Positions 1-8,098 of a DNA stretch of 60,892 nt are shown here, piece after piece. Numbering within the stretch: position 1 is the first letter of the stretch; each line of letters begins with the position of its first letter. The notes below the pieces were generated by a model that had not been told where the DNA came from, searched no databases, and worked only from the letters and a program-made list of their open reading frames with translations. The translations under genes were made by a program, and so were the position numbers. This DNA is from Carboxylicivirga sp. (GTDB taxonomy: Bacteria; Bacteroidota; Bacteroidia; Bacteroidales; Marinilabiliaceae), in contig JAOARW010000071.1 of assembly GCA_025210475.1 (NCBI GenBank), positions 1 to 60,892 of the forward strand. The letters are read 5' to 3'.

Positions 1-270
1 CGAACAGTATATAGTGTTGTCAATAGTAAAACACCATATAGAAAGGATTATATATGTACTGACCCGAGAGAAAAAAATAGTAATAGCTCACCAAAAAGAG
101 TTGCTTAAATTTGTTTTTTAATAGAGTATATGTATTAGAACTTCGTATTGAACATTGAAAATACAATAAAACAAGGCTTTACTGAAATGAGGCATAGCAT
201 CGTTCTGGTGAATTGAAGTGAAGCAACGAAGTTTCTTGTTTTGAAGTAGTTTCAATGTGTAATAGATTTT
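1..270. other. Left-edge non-coding stretch
   Basis: No open frame of convincing length was found on either strand. In particular, no inner-membrane pump gene starts directly downstream of the minus-strand adaptor gene that ends at 271. A partner transporter, if there is one, lies beyond the window edge or elsewhere. No clear terminator hairpin is visible. Confidence 0.5.
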
Positions 271-1392
271 CTAATGCATATTGCGTGATATAGGCAAGGT
301 GGGGTTTTTAAGCTTCTCAATCTCAACTTCTGACTCATGTGCCAGATTAAGGTTGTTGGAAACGATTACAGTATCTCCGGCTGCCAGCGATGCACCTTCA
401 ATAGCTGAAACGGCATAATGATTTTCATTCTCATGAAGGATTTTAATGTAAGTCCAATAGGCAATGCCTTTATCATACCTAAAAAGCACTTCTCTGTTTT
501 GTCGTAAAACCACCGCTTCCTTGGGGACGATGAGCTGATGGTTGATGGGAAGTTTAATGCTGACCTTAACGTTCATACCGTCAAGGAAATCCCCCGGATT
601 AATAACTTCAGCTTTAAGCCATACTAGGCCATTTTCATCCACTTGCGGACTGATTTCACTGATGGTTCCTACCGTTGTTAGCTCCAATGAAATGGGAGAT
701 ATCAGCGCCTTTTGACCAATTTTTATTTTTGAAATCTCGGTCTCCAATAAAGGAAAACGAATGTGAAAGCGACTGGTATTTAATAAGGTACAAAAGGCAT
801 TGGAAACATTGGCTTTTTCATGCCGATGCTGTATGATGCCAGAAATGATACCAGAAAATGGTGCCTTAATAATCGTTTGTTGATACTGGTACTCAGCTTC
901 GCGATACTCGATATCAACCAGCTTATAACCAGAGCGAATGTTGGCAATTTTCTCGTGTTCCGGTTGGAATTCCTGACTGTTTCGGGTATAGCCCATGCTG
1001 ATAAGCGCATCCAGCTTATTGATAATGGCCTGCTCACGTTTTTCATTGGCCTTTTCTAAGTTAAACTGTTGCTCTGCGTTATGGAGCTGCGCAATTGGAG
1101 TACCAGCCTCAATTGTTTGTCCGTTTTTTACATCAATGGCGGCAATAGTTCCTTGCGATTTAAAATACAAATCTGCTTTTTCGATGGCCGACAGCTTCCC
1201 GTTGCTTAGAACATCCTGCATAAAAAGGCTTTCGTTAAGCACCAAAACATCTACCTGATTTGTTTCAATGGGTAGTTGATTGACGTTTTGCTGGTCCTGG
1301 TTATCTGTCTTGGTTGTACACGAAAAAAGATGCATTAGCAAAATGAGGGTAATCAAAAAGCCAATGCATCTATTCATATTAAACACTATCAT
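271..1392 (-). CDS. RND/HlyD-type periplasmic adaptor lipoprotein
   Basis: Probable membrane-fusion (adaptor) protein that links an inner-membrane pump to an outer-membrane channel. The 373-residue product starts with a hydrophobic segment ending in a lipobox (LFSC, Cys25). Next come a barrel-sandwich half (about 66-105, with the typical VKNGQTIEAGTPIAQL pattern), a helical hairpin (about 106-170), the second barrel-sandwich half (about 170-205, IIKAPFSGIISG) and beta-barrel and membrane-proximal regions. This order matches the MacA/MdtA/CusB-like family. Its ATG overlaps the stop of the upstream beta-propeller gene (ATGA), so the two are translationally coupled; Met6 is an alternative start. 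No pump gene is adjacent. The substrate cannot be inferred from sequence. Confidence 0.8.
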   Translation of the reverse strand: MIVFNMNRCIGFLITLILLMHLFSCTTKTDNQDQQNVNQLPIETNQVDVLVLNESLFMQDVLSNGKLSAIEKADLYFKSQGTIAAIDVKNGQTIEAGTPIAQLHNAEQQFNLEKANEKREQAIINKLDALISMGYTRNSQEFQPEHEKIANIRSGYKLVDIEYREAEYQYQQTIIKAPFSGIISGIIQHRHEKANVSNAFCTLLNTSRFHIRFPLLETEISKIKIGQKALISPISLELTTVGTISEISPQVDENGLVWLKAEVINPGDFLDGMNVKVSIKLPINHQLIVPKEAVVLRQNREVLFRYDKGIAYWTYIKILHENENHYAVSAIEGASLAAGDTVIVSNNLNLAHESEVEIEKLKNPTLPISRNMH

Positions 1393-2564
1393 ATCATTTC
1401 TCCAATGAATAGGATTTCGTTGTCATTTTCATCAATTTGCTTCTGAAGCTTCTCAATCTTATTTTTTGTTTTGGGATCAATGTCGCCGCCGGCCAAAATG
1501 TTTTCGAATTCCGTTTTTAAGTCAACAGCCAGCATCGAACAAACAAAATAACCATTGTTACTCATGTAAAAAGATTTCATTTCGAGGCCTCCCCAAAAAT
1601 CATTTTCGATTTTGAAGAAATCAGATTTGAGCGTTTGTTTGTCTACAATAACTTTACTGCCTTTGTATTTATCACCAAAAATGATGGTGTAGAAATGATT
1701 TTTTAATTCATACGACCAATAAGGTTGTTTTTCTTCGTTGAAGGTGGCCACGTATCGAGGATGCAGTTCATTTAATTTGGGATTATAGTGGTAAAGCGTA
1801 TCGTATTGTTTTCCTCCAAATTTAAGGGTGAATACATCAAAAGAATTAGTATTGAATGATGAAGAAATCTCGTTGTTAAAACCAACAAACTGACCATCGG
1901 CATTAATCGGATTAATTAATAAATGCTCTGATCCACGGTATTCCTGAATAATTTTCCCATCAAGTGTTTGTTGATACGCCAAAGGAATGGTTTTTTGGTC
2001 TTTGACTTTAAATGGCATTGATAATACGGTAAGTGTTCCATTATCAACGTGTGCCTTAAACTTGGTTTGTTGATAGGCTAATGGAATGGCTGGCAGTATC
2101 TCATTGTCGAGGCTATAAACAATGACTTTATTGGCACGGGCAAATGGCAATAAATAGAGTTTATTGGCAGTTTCATCCAGCTGAATATCATAAAGCGTTC
2201 CAAATTCGCCCGGGCCACGACCCACTTTGCCAATGTTTCGGATAAATTTCCCCTGGCGATTAAAAAGTTTTATGGGCATTTGACCTCTGCTGTGTATGGC
2301 CAGATAATTATCAGAAATTCCGATGTGCCAGGCTCTTTTATAAAGTGAGCTATCATTGGTTTCCAGTGGGATCAGCTCACAGTTTTTAACCAGTTCACTT
2401 AATTTCAGGTTAATGGTATCAGTAACTTCACTAATGTTGCAGTCAATTAGTTTTTGTCCATTAATGTCAATTAGTTTAGCGTGCGAACCAGTTGGTTGGA
2501 AATTACATGAGTTTAGGCATGCGATGGCAATTAAAGTAATCAAGGTAAAACGCAATATTTTCAT
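1389..2564 (-). CDS. 6-bladed beta-propeller lipoprotein
   Basis: A 391-residue exported protein with a lipoprotein signal (candidate lipidated Cys16 or Cys20, LNSC). After it comes the pattern typical of Bacteroidota 6-bladed beta-propeller lipoproteins: LIPLETNDSSL, then SDNYLAI, KLFNRQGKFIRNIGKVGRGPGEF, and further blade repeats. The RxGxGPGEF-like turn is the most recognisable element. Such proteins usually sit in the envelope; their ligands are mostly unknown. It is the first gene of a coupled pair with the adaptor gene (4-base overlap), which suggests a shared export or signalling role. That link is inference from context. A near-perfect inverted repeat lies just upstream of the start codon. 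Confidence 0.75.
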   Translation of the reverse strand: MKILRFTLITLIAIACLNSCNFQPTGSHAKLIDINGQKLIDCNISEVTDTINLKLSELVKNCELIPLETNDSSLYKRAWHIGISDNYLAIHSRGQMPIKLFNRQGKFIRNIGKVGRGPGEFGTLYDIQLDETANKLYLLPFARANKVIVYSLDNEILPAIPLAYQQTKFKAHVDNGTLTVLSMPFKVKDQKTIPLAYQQTLDGKIIQEYRGSEHLLINPINADGQFVGFNNEISSSFNTNSFDVFTLKFGGKQYDTLYHYNPKLNELHPRYVATFNEEKQPYWSYELKNHFYTIIFGDKYKGSKVIVDKQTLKSDFFKIENDFWGGLEMKSFYMSNNGYFVCSMLAVDLKTEFENILAGGDIDPKTKNKIEKLQKQIDENDNEILFIGEMI

Positions 2565-2577
2565 AAGAAAGGATTAA

Positions 2578-2604
2578 ATGTTAATAATATTGTATTACTA
2601 ACAT
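2578..2604. promoter_or_regulatory. Inverted repeat upstream of beta-propeller gene
   Basis: Two 12-base arms (ATGTTAATAATA and TATTACTAACAT) separated by TTG pair at 11 of 12 positions. The element begins 14 bases before the start codon of the minus-strand propeller gene. It could be an operator or a 5-prime leader hairpin. No regulator is assigned. Confidence 0.35.
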
Positions 2605-2724
2605 GTCTGTTTTACCTTGATATTTGTGACATTAAAACCAGAAAAAAGTTAAAATCTGATTTCGATGAAGTGGCCATTATTTAAACTAAATCACTTTGAT
2701 TCACTTAAAAAATGAATTGATAGA

Positions 2725-3159
2725 TTATTCTTTTTTGGGAACAAATTTCAATGAAATAGAATTCACACAATGGCGCGTGTTCTTTTGTGTAAAACCTTCG
2801 CCAATAAATACGTGTCCTAAATGACCATCACAACGGGCACAAACAATTTCTGTTCTTCTCCCATCAGGGTCAGGCAGGCGTTTTACCGCATCTTTTATTT
2901 CATCATCAAAACTTGGCCAACCACAATGTGAGTCAAATTTATCACTCGAATTATACAAGGGAGCATCGCAGTGCTTACAAACGTATTGACCTTCCGCTTT
3001 ATGATTGGTGTACTCACCAGTAAACGGAAGCTCGGTTCCTTTATGAAGAATCACCCTTTGCTCTTCCTTGCTAAGAGGATTCAGTTTTACTTTTGTTGAA
3101 TCTTGTGCCATAACTCCTTTACCTAAAATGACTAAAATCGCTATAATATAGTACCTCAT
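2725..3159 (-). CDS. msrB: Exported peptide-methionine (R)-S-oxide reductase
   Basis: MsrB reduces methionine-R-sulfoxide in oxidised proteins. The 144-residue product has both structural zinc pairs (Cys61/Cys64 in CKHC and Cys107/Cys110 in CARC), the CGWPSF motif (Cys79), and the catalytic RHCVNS motif (Cys131). The N-terminus (MRYYIIAILVILGKGVMAQ) is a clear signal peptide, so the enzyme is predicted to act in the periplasm rather than the cytoplasm. Electrons would then have to come from a periplasmic thiol relay that is not visible here. It lies upstream of, and in the same direction as, the propeller/adaptor pair, but a 160-base gap makes a shared transcript uncertain. Confidence 0.93.
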   Translation of the reverse strand: MRYYIIAILVILGKGVMAQDSTKVKLNPLSKEEQRVILHKGTELPFTGEYTNHKAEGQYVCKHCDAPLYNSSDKFDSHCGWPSFDDEIKDAVKRLPDPDGRRTEIVCARCDGHLGHVFIGEGFTQKNTRHCVNSISLKFVPKKE

Positions 3160-3525
3160 AATGTTTAATTTTAAAATTTGTCAATTCGTTTTAATTGGTA
3201 GTATATTGGACGAAATAGAATTTAAATCCTTACTTAAAATTTACTTAAACTCATTTTAAATAGAGCAATTCCAATTCAAATTTGTTCAGCTTTTATGCCG
3301 ATGCTGGTTTTTGGTCGATTTTAAATCATAATGCACTGTAAAGATCAGTGATGTAGAGGTATATGGATGAAATAGTATTTGGGTATTTTTAATGTGTTAA
3401 TTGTTTGAAAGATAAACATATTGATGTATGTGTCAGATATTCAGAAGCTAAGTCTTCTCTTTGTTAATTGAACCGATTTTATATATTTGTCATCCGATAA
3501 TAATTTTTTACCAAAAATTGAAGCA
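3160..3525. other. Divergent intergenic region msrB/etfB
   Basis: This AT-rich spacer between the divergent msrB and etfB genes contains no credible ORF. Apart from the etfB promoter described separately, only short AT-rich direct repeats (TACTTAAA-like, near 3230-3250) are visible. The msrB promoter was not identified. Confidence 0.5.
3460..3489 (+). promoter_or_regulatory. Bacteroidota-type promoter of etfB
   Basis: TTTG at 3460-3463 and TATATTTG at 3482-3489 are separated by 18 bases. They match the Bacteroidota sigma-ABfr pattern (TTTG then TAnnTTTG). The expected start of transcription is near 3496, giving a leader of about 30 bases before the ATG at 3526. Confidence 0.6.
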
Positions 3526-4398
3526 ATGGGATTAAAAATTGTAGTTCTTGCGAAGCAAGTACCTGATACCCGAAATGTAGGCAAAGATGCCATGAAAGCT
3601 GATGGGACAGTGAATCGTGCGGCCTTGCCGGCTATCTTCAATCCTGAGGATTTAAATGCCCTGGAGCAAGCCTTACGATTAAAAGACAAATACCCGGGTA
3701 CAGAAGTAACTATTTTAACGATGGGACCCGGACGTGCAGCCGATATTATTCGCGAAGGTCTATATAGAGGAGCAGATAATGGGTATTTATTAACAGATAG
3801 AGCTTTTGCGGGTTCTGATACTTTAGCAACATCTTACGCTATATCATGTGCCATTAAAAAGATGGCAAAATGTGATTTAATCATCGCTGGCCGTCAGGCT
3901 ATTGATGGTGATACGGCACAGGTAGGACCACAGGTAGCCGAAAAATTAGGTTTGCCACAGGTAACTTATGCTGAGGAAGTATTATCTGCTGATAAAAAGA
4001 AAATTGTAATTAAGCGTCGTTTAGAGCGCGGTGTTGAAACGGTTGAGATGCCTTTACCAGGTGTTATCACAGTTAACGCCAGTGCACCGGATTGTCGTCC
4101 GCGTAACGCTAAGTTATTGATGAAATACAAGCATGCTCAAACCATAACTGAGCGTCAGAGCGAATCAGAAGATTATATTGATTTAACTGCTGATCGTCCA
4201 TATCTTAACATTGAGGAGTGGAGTGTTAACGATATTGAGACAGATACAAACTGGTTAGGTCTGTCGGGTTCACCAACCAAGGTTAAGAAAATCGAAAACG
4301 TGGTGTTCCAGGCAAAAGAAGCGAAGCGCTTAACGCCAGCCGACGAAGAGATTGATGAGTTAATGAAAGAATTAATTGCTAATCACACGATAGGTTAA
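3526..4398 (+). CDS. etfB: Electron transfer flavoprotein beta subunit
   Basis: Small subunit of the EtfAB heterodimer, which takes electrons from acyl-CoA dehydrogenases. The product (290 residues from the ATG at 3526) begins with the typical KIVVLAKQVPDT and contains the ETF beta signature region (AGRQAIDGDTAQVGP, then LPQVTYAEEV). An in-frame TTG at 3487 would add 13 residues but overlaps the promoter, so the ATG is preferred. It is followed by etfA and an acyl-CoA dehydrogenase on the same strand. It is unusual that etfB and etfA are separated by about 200 bases of low-complexity word-like repeats instead of being adjacent. Fatty-acid or branched-chain acid oxidation is the likeliest pathway. 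Confidence 0.92.
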   Translation: MGLKIVVLAKQVPDTRNVGKDAMKADGTVNRAALPAIFNPEDLNALEQALRLKDKYPGTEVTILTMGPGRAADIIREGLYRGADNGYLLTDRAFAGSDTLATSYAISCAIKKMAKCDLIIAGRQAIDGDTAQVGPQVAEKLGLPQVTYAEEVLSADKKKIVIKRRLERGVETVEMPLPGVITVNASAPDCRPRNAKLLMKYKHAQTITERQSESEDYIDLTADRPYLNIEEWSVNDIETDTNWLGLSGSPTKVKKIENVVFQAKEAKRLTPADEEIDELMKELIANHTIG

Positions 4399-4590
4399 TT
4401 TAGTGATTAGTCAGTAGATAATAGACAGTAGAATTAAAAAGAAGTGAGTAGTGAGATATGAGTAATGAGACGAATGACAAGGCGCAGAATTTATACAAAA
4501 CTTCTTATGTCTTATGTCTTATGTCTTCAACCTTGTGTCTTCACAGAACTACTGACCACTGACTAAAAACTAGTTACTAAATTTTAAATT
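4399..4590. repeat. Word-like degenerate repeat tract T1 (etfB-etfA)
   Basis: The spacer between the two Etf subunit genes is built from short degenerate words. The left arm has TAGTCAGTAG-type and GTGAGTAGTGAG-type words (4401-4475). The centre has three copies of CTTATGT (about 4504-4526). The right arm has CTACTGACCACTGACTA (4549-4565), which begins as the exact reverse complement of the left-arm GTCAGTAG and then drifts. The tract therefore looks like a fuzzy long hairpin within the expected etfBA transcript. Similar words recur near 28200 and 28340. Confidence 0.6.
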
Positions 4591-4597
4591 CGAAAAA

Positions 4598-5617
4598 ATG
4601 AACAACGTATTTGTTATTTGCGAAATAGATGAGGGAAAAGTAGCCGATGTGTCGTTAGAATTAATGACGAAAGGTCGTTCTCTTGCCAATCAATTAAATT
4701 GTAAGTTGGAGGCTTTAGTTTTAGGTCACAACTTAAAAGGAGTAGAAAAAGAATTGTATCCATACGGTGCCGATGTGGTTCACATTGGTGACGACGAGCG
4801 TTTGGATCCTTATACAACATTACCACACACAAGTATTATCGTTAACTTGTTTGAAAAAGAGAAGCCACAGATTGCTTTATTGGGTGCTTCTACTTTTGGT
4901 CGCGACCTTGGTCCACGTGTATCTTCAGCCTTAGTGAGTGGTTTAACAGCTGATTGTACATCATTGGAAATTGGTCCTCACGAAGATAAAAAAGCGAAGA
5001 AGGTATACGAAAATCTATTGTATCAGATTCGTCCTGCTTTTGGTGGTAACATTGTTGCTACTATCATTAACCCAGACTGTCGCCCACAGATGGCAACCGT
5101 GCGTGAGGGTGTGATGAAAAAAGAAATCTACGATGCTAACTACAAAGGAAAAGTTAACAACATTGAAGTAGATAAAATCCTTAAGCCTGAAGATTTAGTG
5201 GTGAAAGTAATTGAGCGCCACATGGAAAAATCGAAGGTGAACATCAAAAATTCTTCTATCATCGTTGCCGGTGGTTACGGTGTTGGTTCAAAAGAGAACT
5301 TTGCCCAGTTGGAAGAATTAGCCGAAGTACTTGGTGGTGAAGTAGGAGCTTCGCGTGCTGCTGTTGATGCCGGCTATGCGCCTCATGAGCGTCAGATTGG
5401 TCAAACAGGTGTTACTGTTCGTCCTAAGCTATACATTGCATGTGGTATCTCTGGTCAGATTCAGCACACGGCTGGTATGGAAGAATCGTCTATGATCATT
5501 GCCATTAACAATGATCCTAATGCACCAATTAATAAGTTGGCCGATTACGCCATTACTGGTGATGTTGGCGAAGTGGTGCCTAAATTAATTAAGTTCTATA
5601 AGCAGAACACGAAGTAA
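4598..5617 (+). CDS. etfA: Electron transfer flavoprotein alpha subunit
   Basis: Large, FAD-binding subunit of Etf, 339 residues. The N-terminal domain starts MNNVFVICEIDEGKVADVS. The C-terminal FAD domain carries VAGGYGVGSKENF, GASRAAVDAGY, the QIGQTGVTVRPKLYIACGISG region and a DYAITGDVGEVVP ending, all standard for EtfA. With etfB it would pass electrons from the downstream acyl-CoA dehydrogenase to a membrane Etf:quinone oxidoreductase (not in this window) and the menaquinone pool. A bifurcating role cannot be excluded from sequence reading alone. It is flanked on both sides by degenerate repeat tracts. Confidence 0.93.
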   Translation: MNNVFVICEIDEGKVADVSLELMTKGRSLANQLNCKLEALVLGHNLKGVEKELYPYGADVVHIGDDERLDPYTTLPHTSIIVNLFEKEKPQIALLGASTFGRDLGPRVSSALVSGLTADCTSLEIGPHEDKKAKKVYENLLYQIRPAFGGNIVATIINPDCRPQMATVREGVMKKEIYDANYKGKVNNIEVDKILKPEDLVVKVIERHMEKSKVNIKNSSIIVAGGYGVGSKENFAQLEELAEVLGGEVGASRAAVDAGYAPHERQIGQTGVTVRPKLYIACGISGQIQHTAGMEESSMIIAINNDPNAPINKLADYAITGDVGEVVPKLIKFYKQNTK

Positions 5618-5739
5618 TTATTAATGGTGAATGTATAATGATTAATTAATCACTAATCATTAATATTTAAACATTAATAATTAATAATTAAAAAAATGTT
5701 GGATCAGAATCCCGCAAGGGACTCAAAATAAAAAACAAA
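5618..5739. repeat. Degenerate tract T2 and small hairpin (etfA-acd)
   Basis: The first part (to about 5695) is made of TTAAT/AATCA words and contains a perfect inverted pair, TAATGATTA and TAATCATTA. The second part holds a compact hairpin, GAATCCC-GCAA-GGGACTC (about 5708-5725, one mismatch). It resembles the short palindromes around the IS200-like gene at 30 kb. No uridine run follows, so it is not an obvious terminator. Confidence 0.5.
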
Positions 5740-7452
5740 ATGGCAAATTTTTTCACAGACAACCCGGATTTGAAATTCCACCTGGAACATCCGTTGATGA
5801 AGAAGATTGTAGCTTTAAAAGAGCGCAATTTTGCTGACAAAGATAAATTCGATTATGCGCCCATGGACTTTGAAGATGCCATGGACAGCTATGACAAAGT
5901 ATTGGAGATTGTAGGGGAGATTTGTGGCGATATCGTTGCTCCAAATGCTGAAAGTGTGGACCAGGAAGGTCCGAAAATTGTTGATAACGAAGTGGTTTAT
6001 GCCAAAGGTACTCAGGAAAACCTGGATGCTTTGGTAAAAGCTGGTTTGATGGGAATTACGCTACCTCGTAAATACGATGGTTTAAATTTCCCAATCGTTC
6101 CTTATATTATGGCAGCTGATATCGTATCGCGTGCCGATGCTGGTTTTGTGAACATCTGGGGATTACAGGATTGTGCTGAAACAATCAACGAATTTGCTGA
6201 TGAAGACCAGAAAGAGCGTTTCTTAACGCGTGTATCGCATGGCGAAACAATGGCTATGGACTTAACAGAGCCGGATGCTGGTTCTGACCTTCAAGCTGTT
6301 CAGTTAAAAGCTGAGTTGAAAGACGGTAAGTGGGTATTAAACGGTGTGAAGCGTTTTATCACCAATGGTGACGGACACATTGCTTTAGTATTGGCCCGTT
6401 CAGAAGAAGGAACACAAGATGGTCGTGGTTTGTCGATGTTTATCTACGACCGTAACCACAAATCGGTGATCGTTCGTCGATTAGAGAACAAAATGGGTAT
6501 CAAAGGTTCGCCTACCTGTGAGTTGGTTTTCAAAGATGCTCCTGCTGAGTTGGTTGGTAACCGGAAAATGGGATTAATCAAGTACGTAATGGCCCTGATG
6601 AACGGTGCTCGTTTAGGTATCGGTGCTCAATCGGTAGGTGTTTGTGAGTCGGCTTACCGCGAAGCTTTGGCTTATGCCAAGGAGCGTGAGCAGTTTGGCA
6701 AGCCGATTATTCAGTTCCCGGCTGTATACGAGATGTTGGCAACCATGAAGGCCAAGTTAGATGCGGGTCGTACATTATTATACGAAACATCACGTTACGT
6801 AGATATCTACAAAACATACATGCACATTTCGGAAGAGCGCAAGCTTGAGCCGGAAGAGCGCAAAGAGATGAAGCGTTACCAGAAGTTGGCTGATTTCTTC
6901 ACGCCACTATTGAAAGGTATGACTTCGGAGTATAGTAACCAGTTGGCTTACGATGCAGTGCAGATTCACGGAGGTTCCGGATTTATGAAGGATTACCCGG
7001 TTGAGCGTATCTATCGCGATGCCCGTATTACTTCTATCTACGAAGGAACAACTCAGTTGCAGGTGGTAGCGGCTATCCGTGGTGTAACAACTGGTGGTTA
7101 CTTAGACCGTATCCGCGAATTCGAAATGATGGAATTAAAGCCTGAATTACACGCATTACGTCGCACATTAATCGGTATGACAGATGAGTATGAGCGTGTT
7201 GTTAAAGCGGTTGTTGGTGTTAAAGACCTTGAGTATGTTGACTACCAGGCGCGCCGTATGGTGGAAATGGCTGGTAACATCGTTATGGGTTATTTATTGT
7301 TGCACGATACACAGCGTAAGGATTCATTCAAGACTTCGGCTGAGATTTTCATTGCCCGCGGTAAAGCTGATAACCATGCAAAAGCAGGTTTTATCTTCAA
7401 CTCGTCAATTGATGATCTTGGATTCTATAAGCCTGATTTAGCAGAATCTTAA
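5740..7452 (+). CDS. Acyl-CoA dehydrogenase with C-terminal extension
   Basis: A FAD flavoenzyme that introduces the alpha-beta double bond in acyl-CoA thioesters and reduces EtfAB, encoded just upstream. At 570 residues it is longer than the roughly 380-residue classical enzymes. It has an N-terminal extension (about 1-70), the ACAD core (MDLTEPDAGSDLQ near 175-190, ITNGDGHIALVLAR, GIKGSPTCELVFKDAPAELVG) and an extra C-terminal helical domain (about 465-570) of the AcdB/AidB-like type. The putative catalytic base is Glu435 in IYEGTTQL. Substrate chain length is not readable from sequence. A rho-independent terminator follows at 7475, closing the etfB-etfA-acd unit. Confidence 0.9.
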   Translation: MANFFTDNPDLKFHLEHPLMKKIVALKERNFADKDKFDYAPMDFEDAMDSYDKVLEIVGEICGDIVAPNAESVDQEGPKIVDNEVVYAKGTQENLDALVKAGLMGITLPRKYDGLNFPIVPYIMAADIVSRADAGFVNIWGLQDCAETINEFADEDQKERFLTRVSHGETMAMDLTEPDAGSDLQAVQLKAELKDGKWVLNGVKRFITNGDGHIALVLARSEEGTQDGRGLSMFIYDRNHKSVIVRRLENKMGIKGSPTCELVFKDAPAELVGNRKMGLIKYVMALMNGARLGIGAQSVGVCESAYREALAYAKEREQFGKPIIQFPAVYEMLATMKAKLDAGRTLLYETSRYVDIYKTYMHISEERKLEPEERKEMKRYQKLADFFTPLLKGMTSEYSNQLAYDAVQIHGGSGFMKDYPVERIYRDARITSIYEGTTQLQVVAAIRGVTTGGYLDRIREFEMMELKPELHALRRTLIGMTDEYERVVKAVVGVKDLEYVDYQARRMVEMAGNIVMGYLLLHDTQRKDSFKTSAEIFIARGKADNHAKAGFIFNSSIDDLGFYKPDLAES

Positions 7453-7474
7453 TAGATATTAGACTTTATTAAAG

Positions 7475-7508
7475 AAAGGCAGTTGGTATTTATCAGCTGC
7501 CTTTTTAA
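7475..7508 (+). terminator. Rho-independent terminator after acyl-CoA dehydrogenase
   Basis: AAAGGCAG (7475-7482) pairs with CTGCCTTT (7497-7504) and is followed by a short T run. It ends the etf/acd operon. Confidence 0.75.
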
Positions 7509-7585
7509 TTTTAGTACTTTAGCATGCAGCTTTGTTGCATGCAACGAAGCTGATACAATCCAGATTTGACTTAAAACAAAACAGA

Positions 7586-8098
7586 ATGCTTGAGAACGAA
7601 CAACTATTCCCTATTGATATACCAAAGTGCGAGGAGATTGAGTATACGCCCTTATTGGCTCAATACAAAAGATTGGTAAATATTCATTGGATTATATTTT
7701 TTGCCATCCTGTTAATTGGTGGAATCACATTTTACTTTCTCATTGAAAATTTAGGAATTGTTTGGGCTGCAAGTGTTTTAATAGCTTGGGGAATATGGTT
7801 CGCGTTAAAATTGGTTTTAATTCATGTGGGTTTAAAACGAAAAGGATATGCCGTTAGAGAGCATGATATTCATTATAGAAGCGGTTACTTCACATTAAAA
7901 GAGACTTCGGTACCGGTTAAGAGGATTCAGCATTTAGAAATACGGCAGGGAATGATCTCAAAATTTCTCGGACTGGCTAAACTAAAAGTATACACAGCAG
8001 GCGAAGCTAATATGGATCTTTCCATTAAAGGAATTTCACTGGAAACGGCTGAGGACATAAAAGCATTATTGACTCAAAAAATAAAGATTCATGACTGA
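7586..8098 (+). CDS. Bacterial PH-domain membrane protein (YdbS-like)
   Basis: A short membrane protein (170 residues from the ATG at 7586). It has two transmembrane segments (about residues 35-55 and 59-80) followed by one bacterial PH-like (bPH2/DUF304) domain with the characteristic IHYRSGYFTLKETSVPVKRIQHLEIRQG stretch, here split as YRSGYF and VPVKRIQHLEI. An in-frame TTG at 7532 gives a longer ORF, but it overlaps the preceding terminator region and adds no membrane feature. The next gene overlaps its end by 8 bases and carries further copies of the same domain, as in Bacillus ydbS/ydbT pairs. The molecular role of the family is poorly defined; resistance to some antimicrobials and envelope functions have been proposed for relatives. 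Confidence 0.8.
   Translation: MLENEQLFPIDIPKCEEIEYTPLLAQYKRLVNIHWIIFFAILLIGGITFYFLIENLGIVWAASVLIAWGIWFALKLVLIHVGLKRKGYAVREHDIHYRSGYFTLKETSVPVKRIQHLEIRQGMISKFLGLAKLKVYTAGEANMDLSIKGISLETAEDIKALLTQKIKIHD

Noticed and set aside
3487..3525. Upstream TTG start for etfB
   Set aside because: It overlaps the TATATTTG promoter box, and the added residues are absent from the family; the ATG at 3526 is the normal start.
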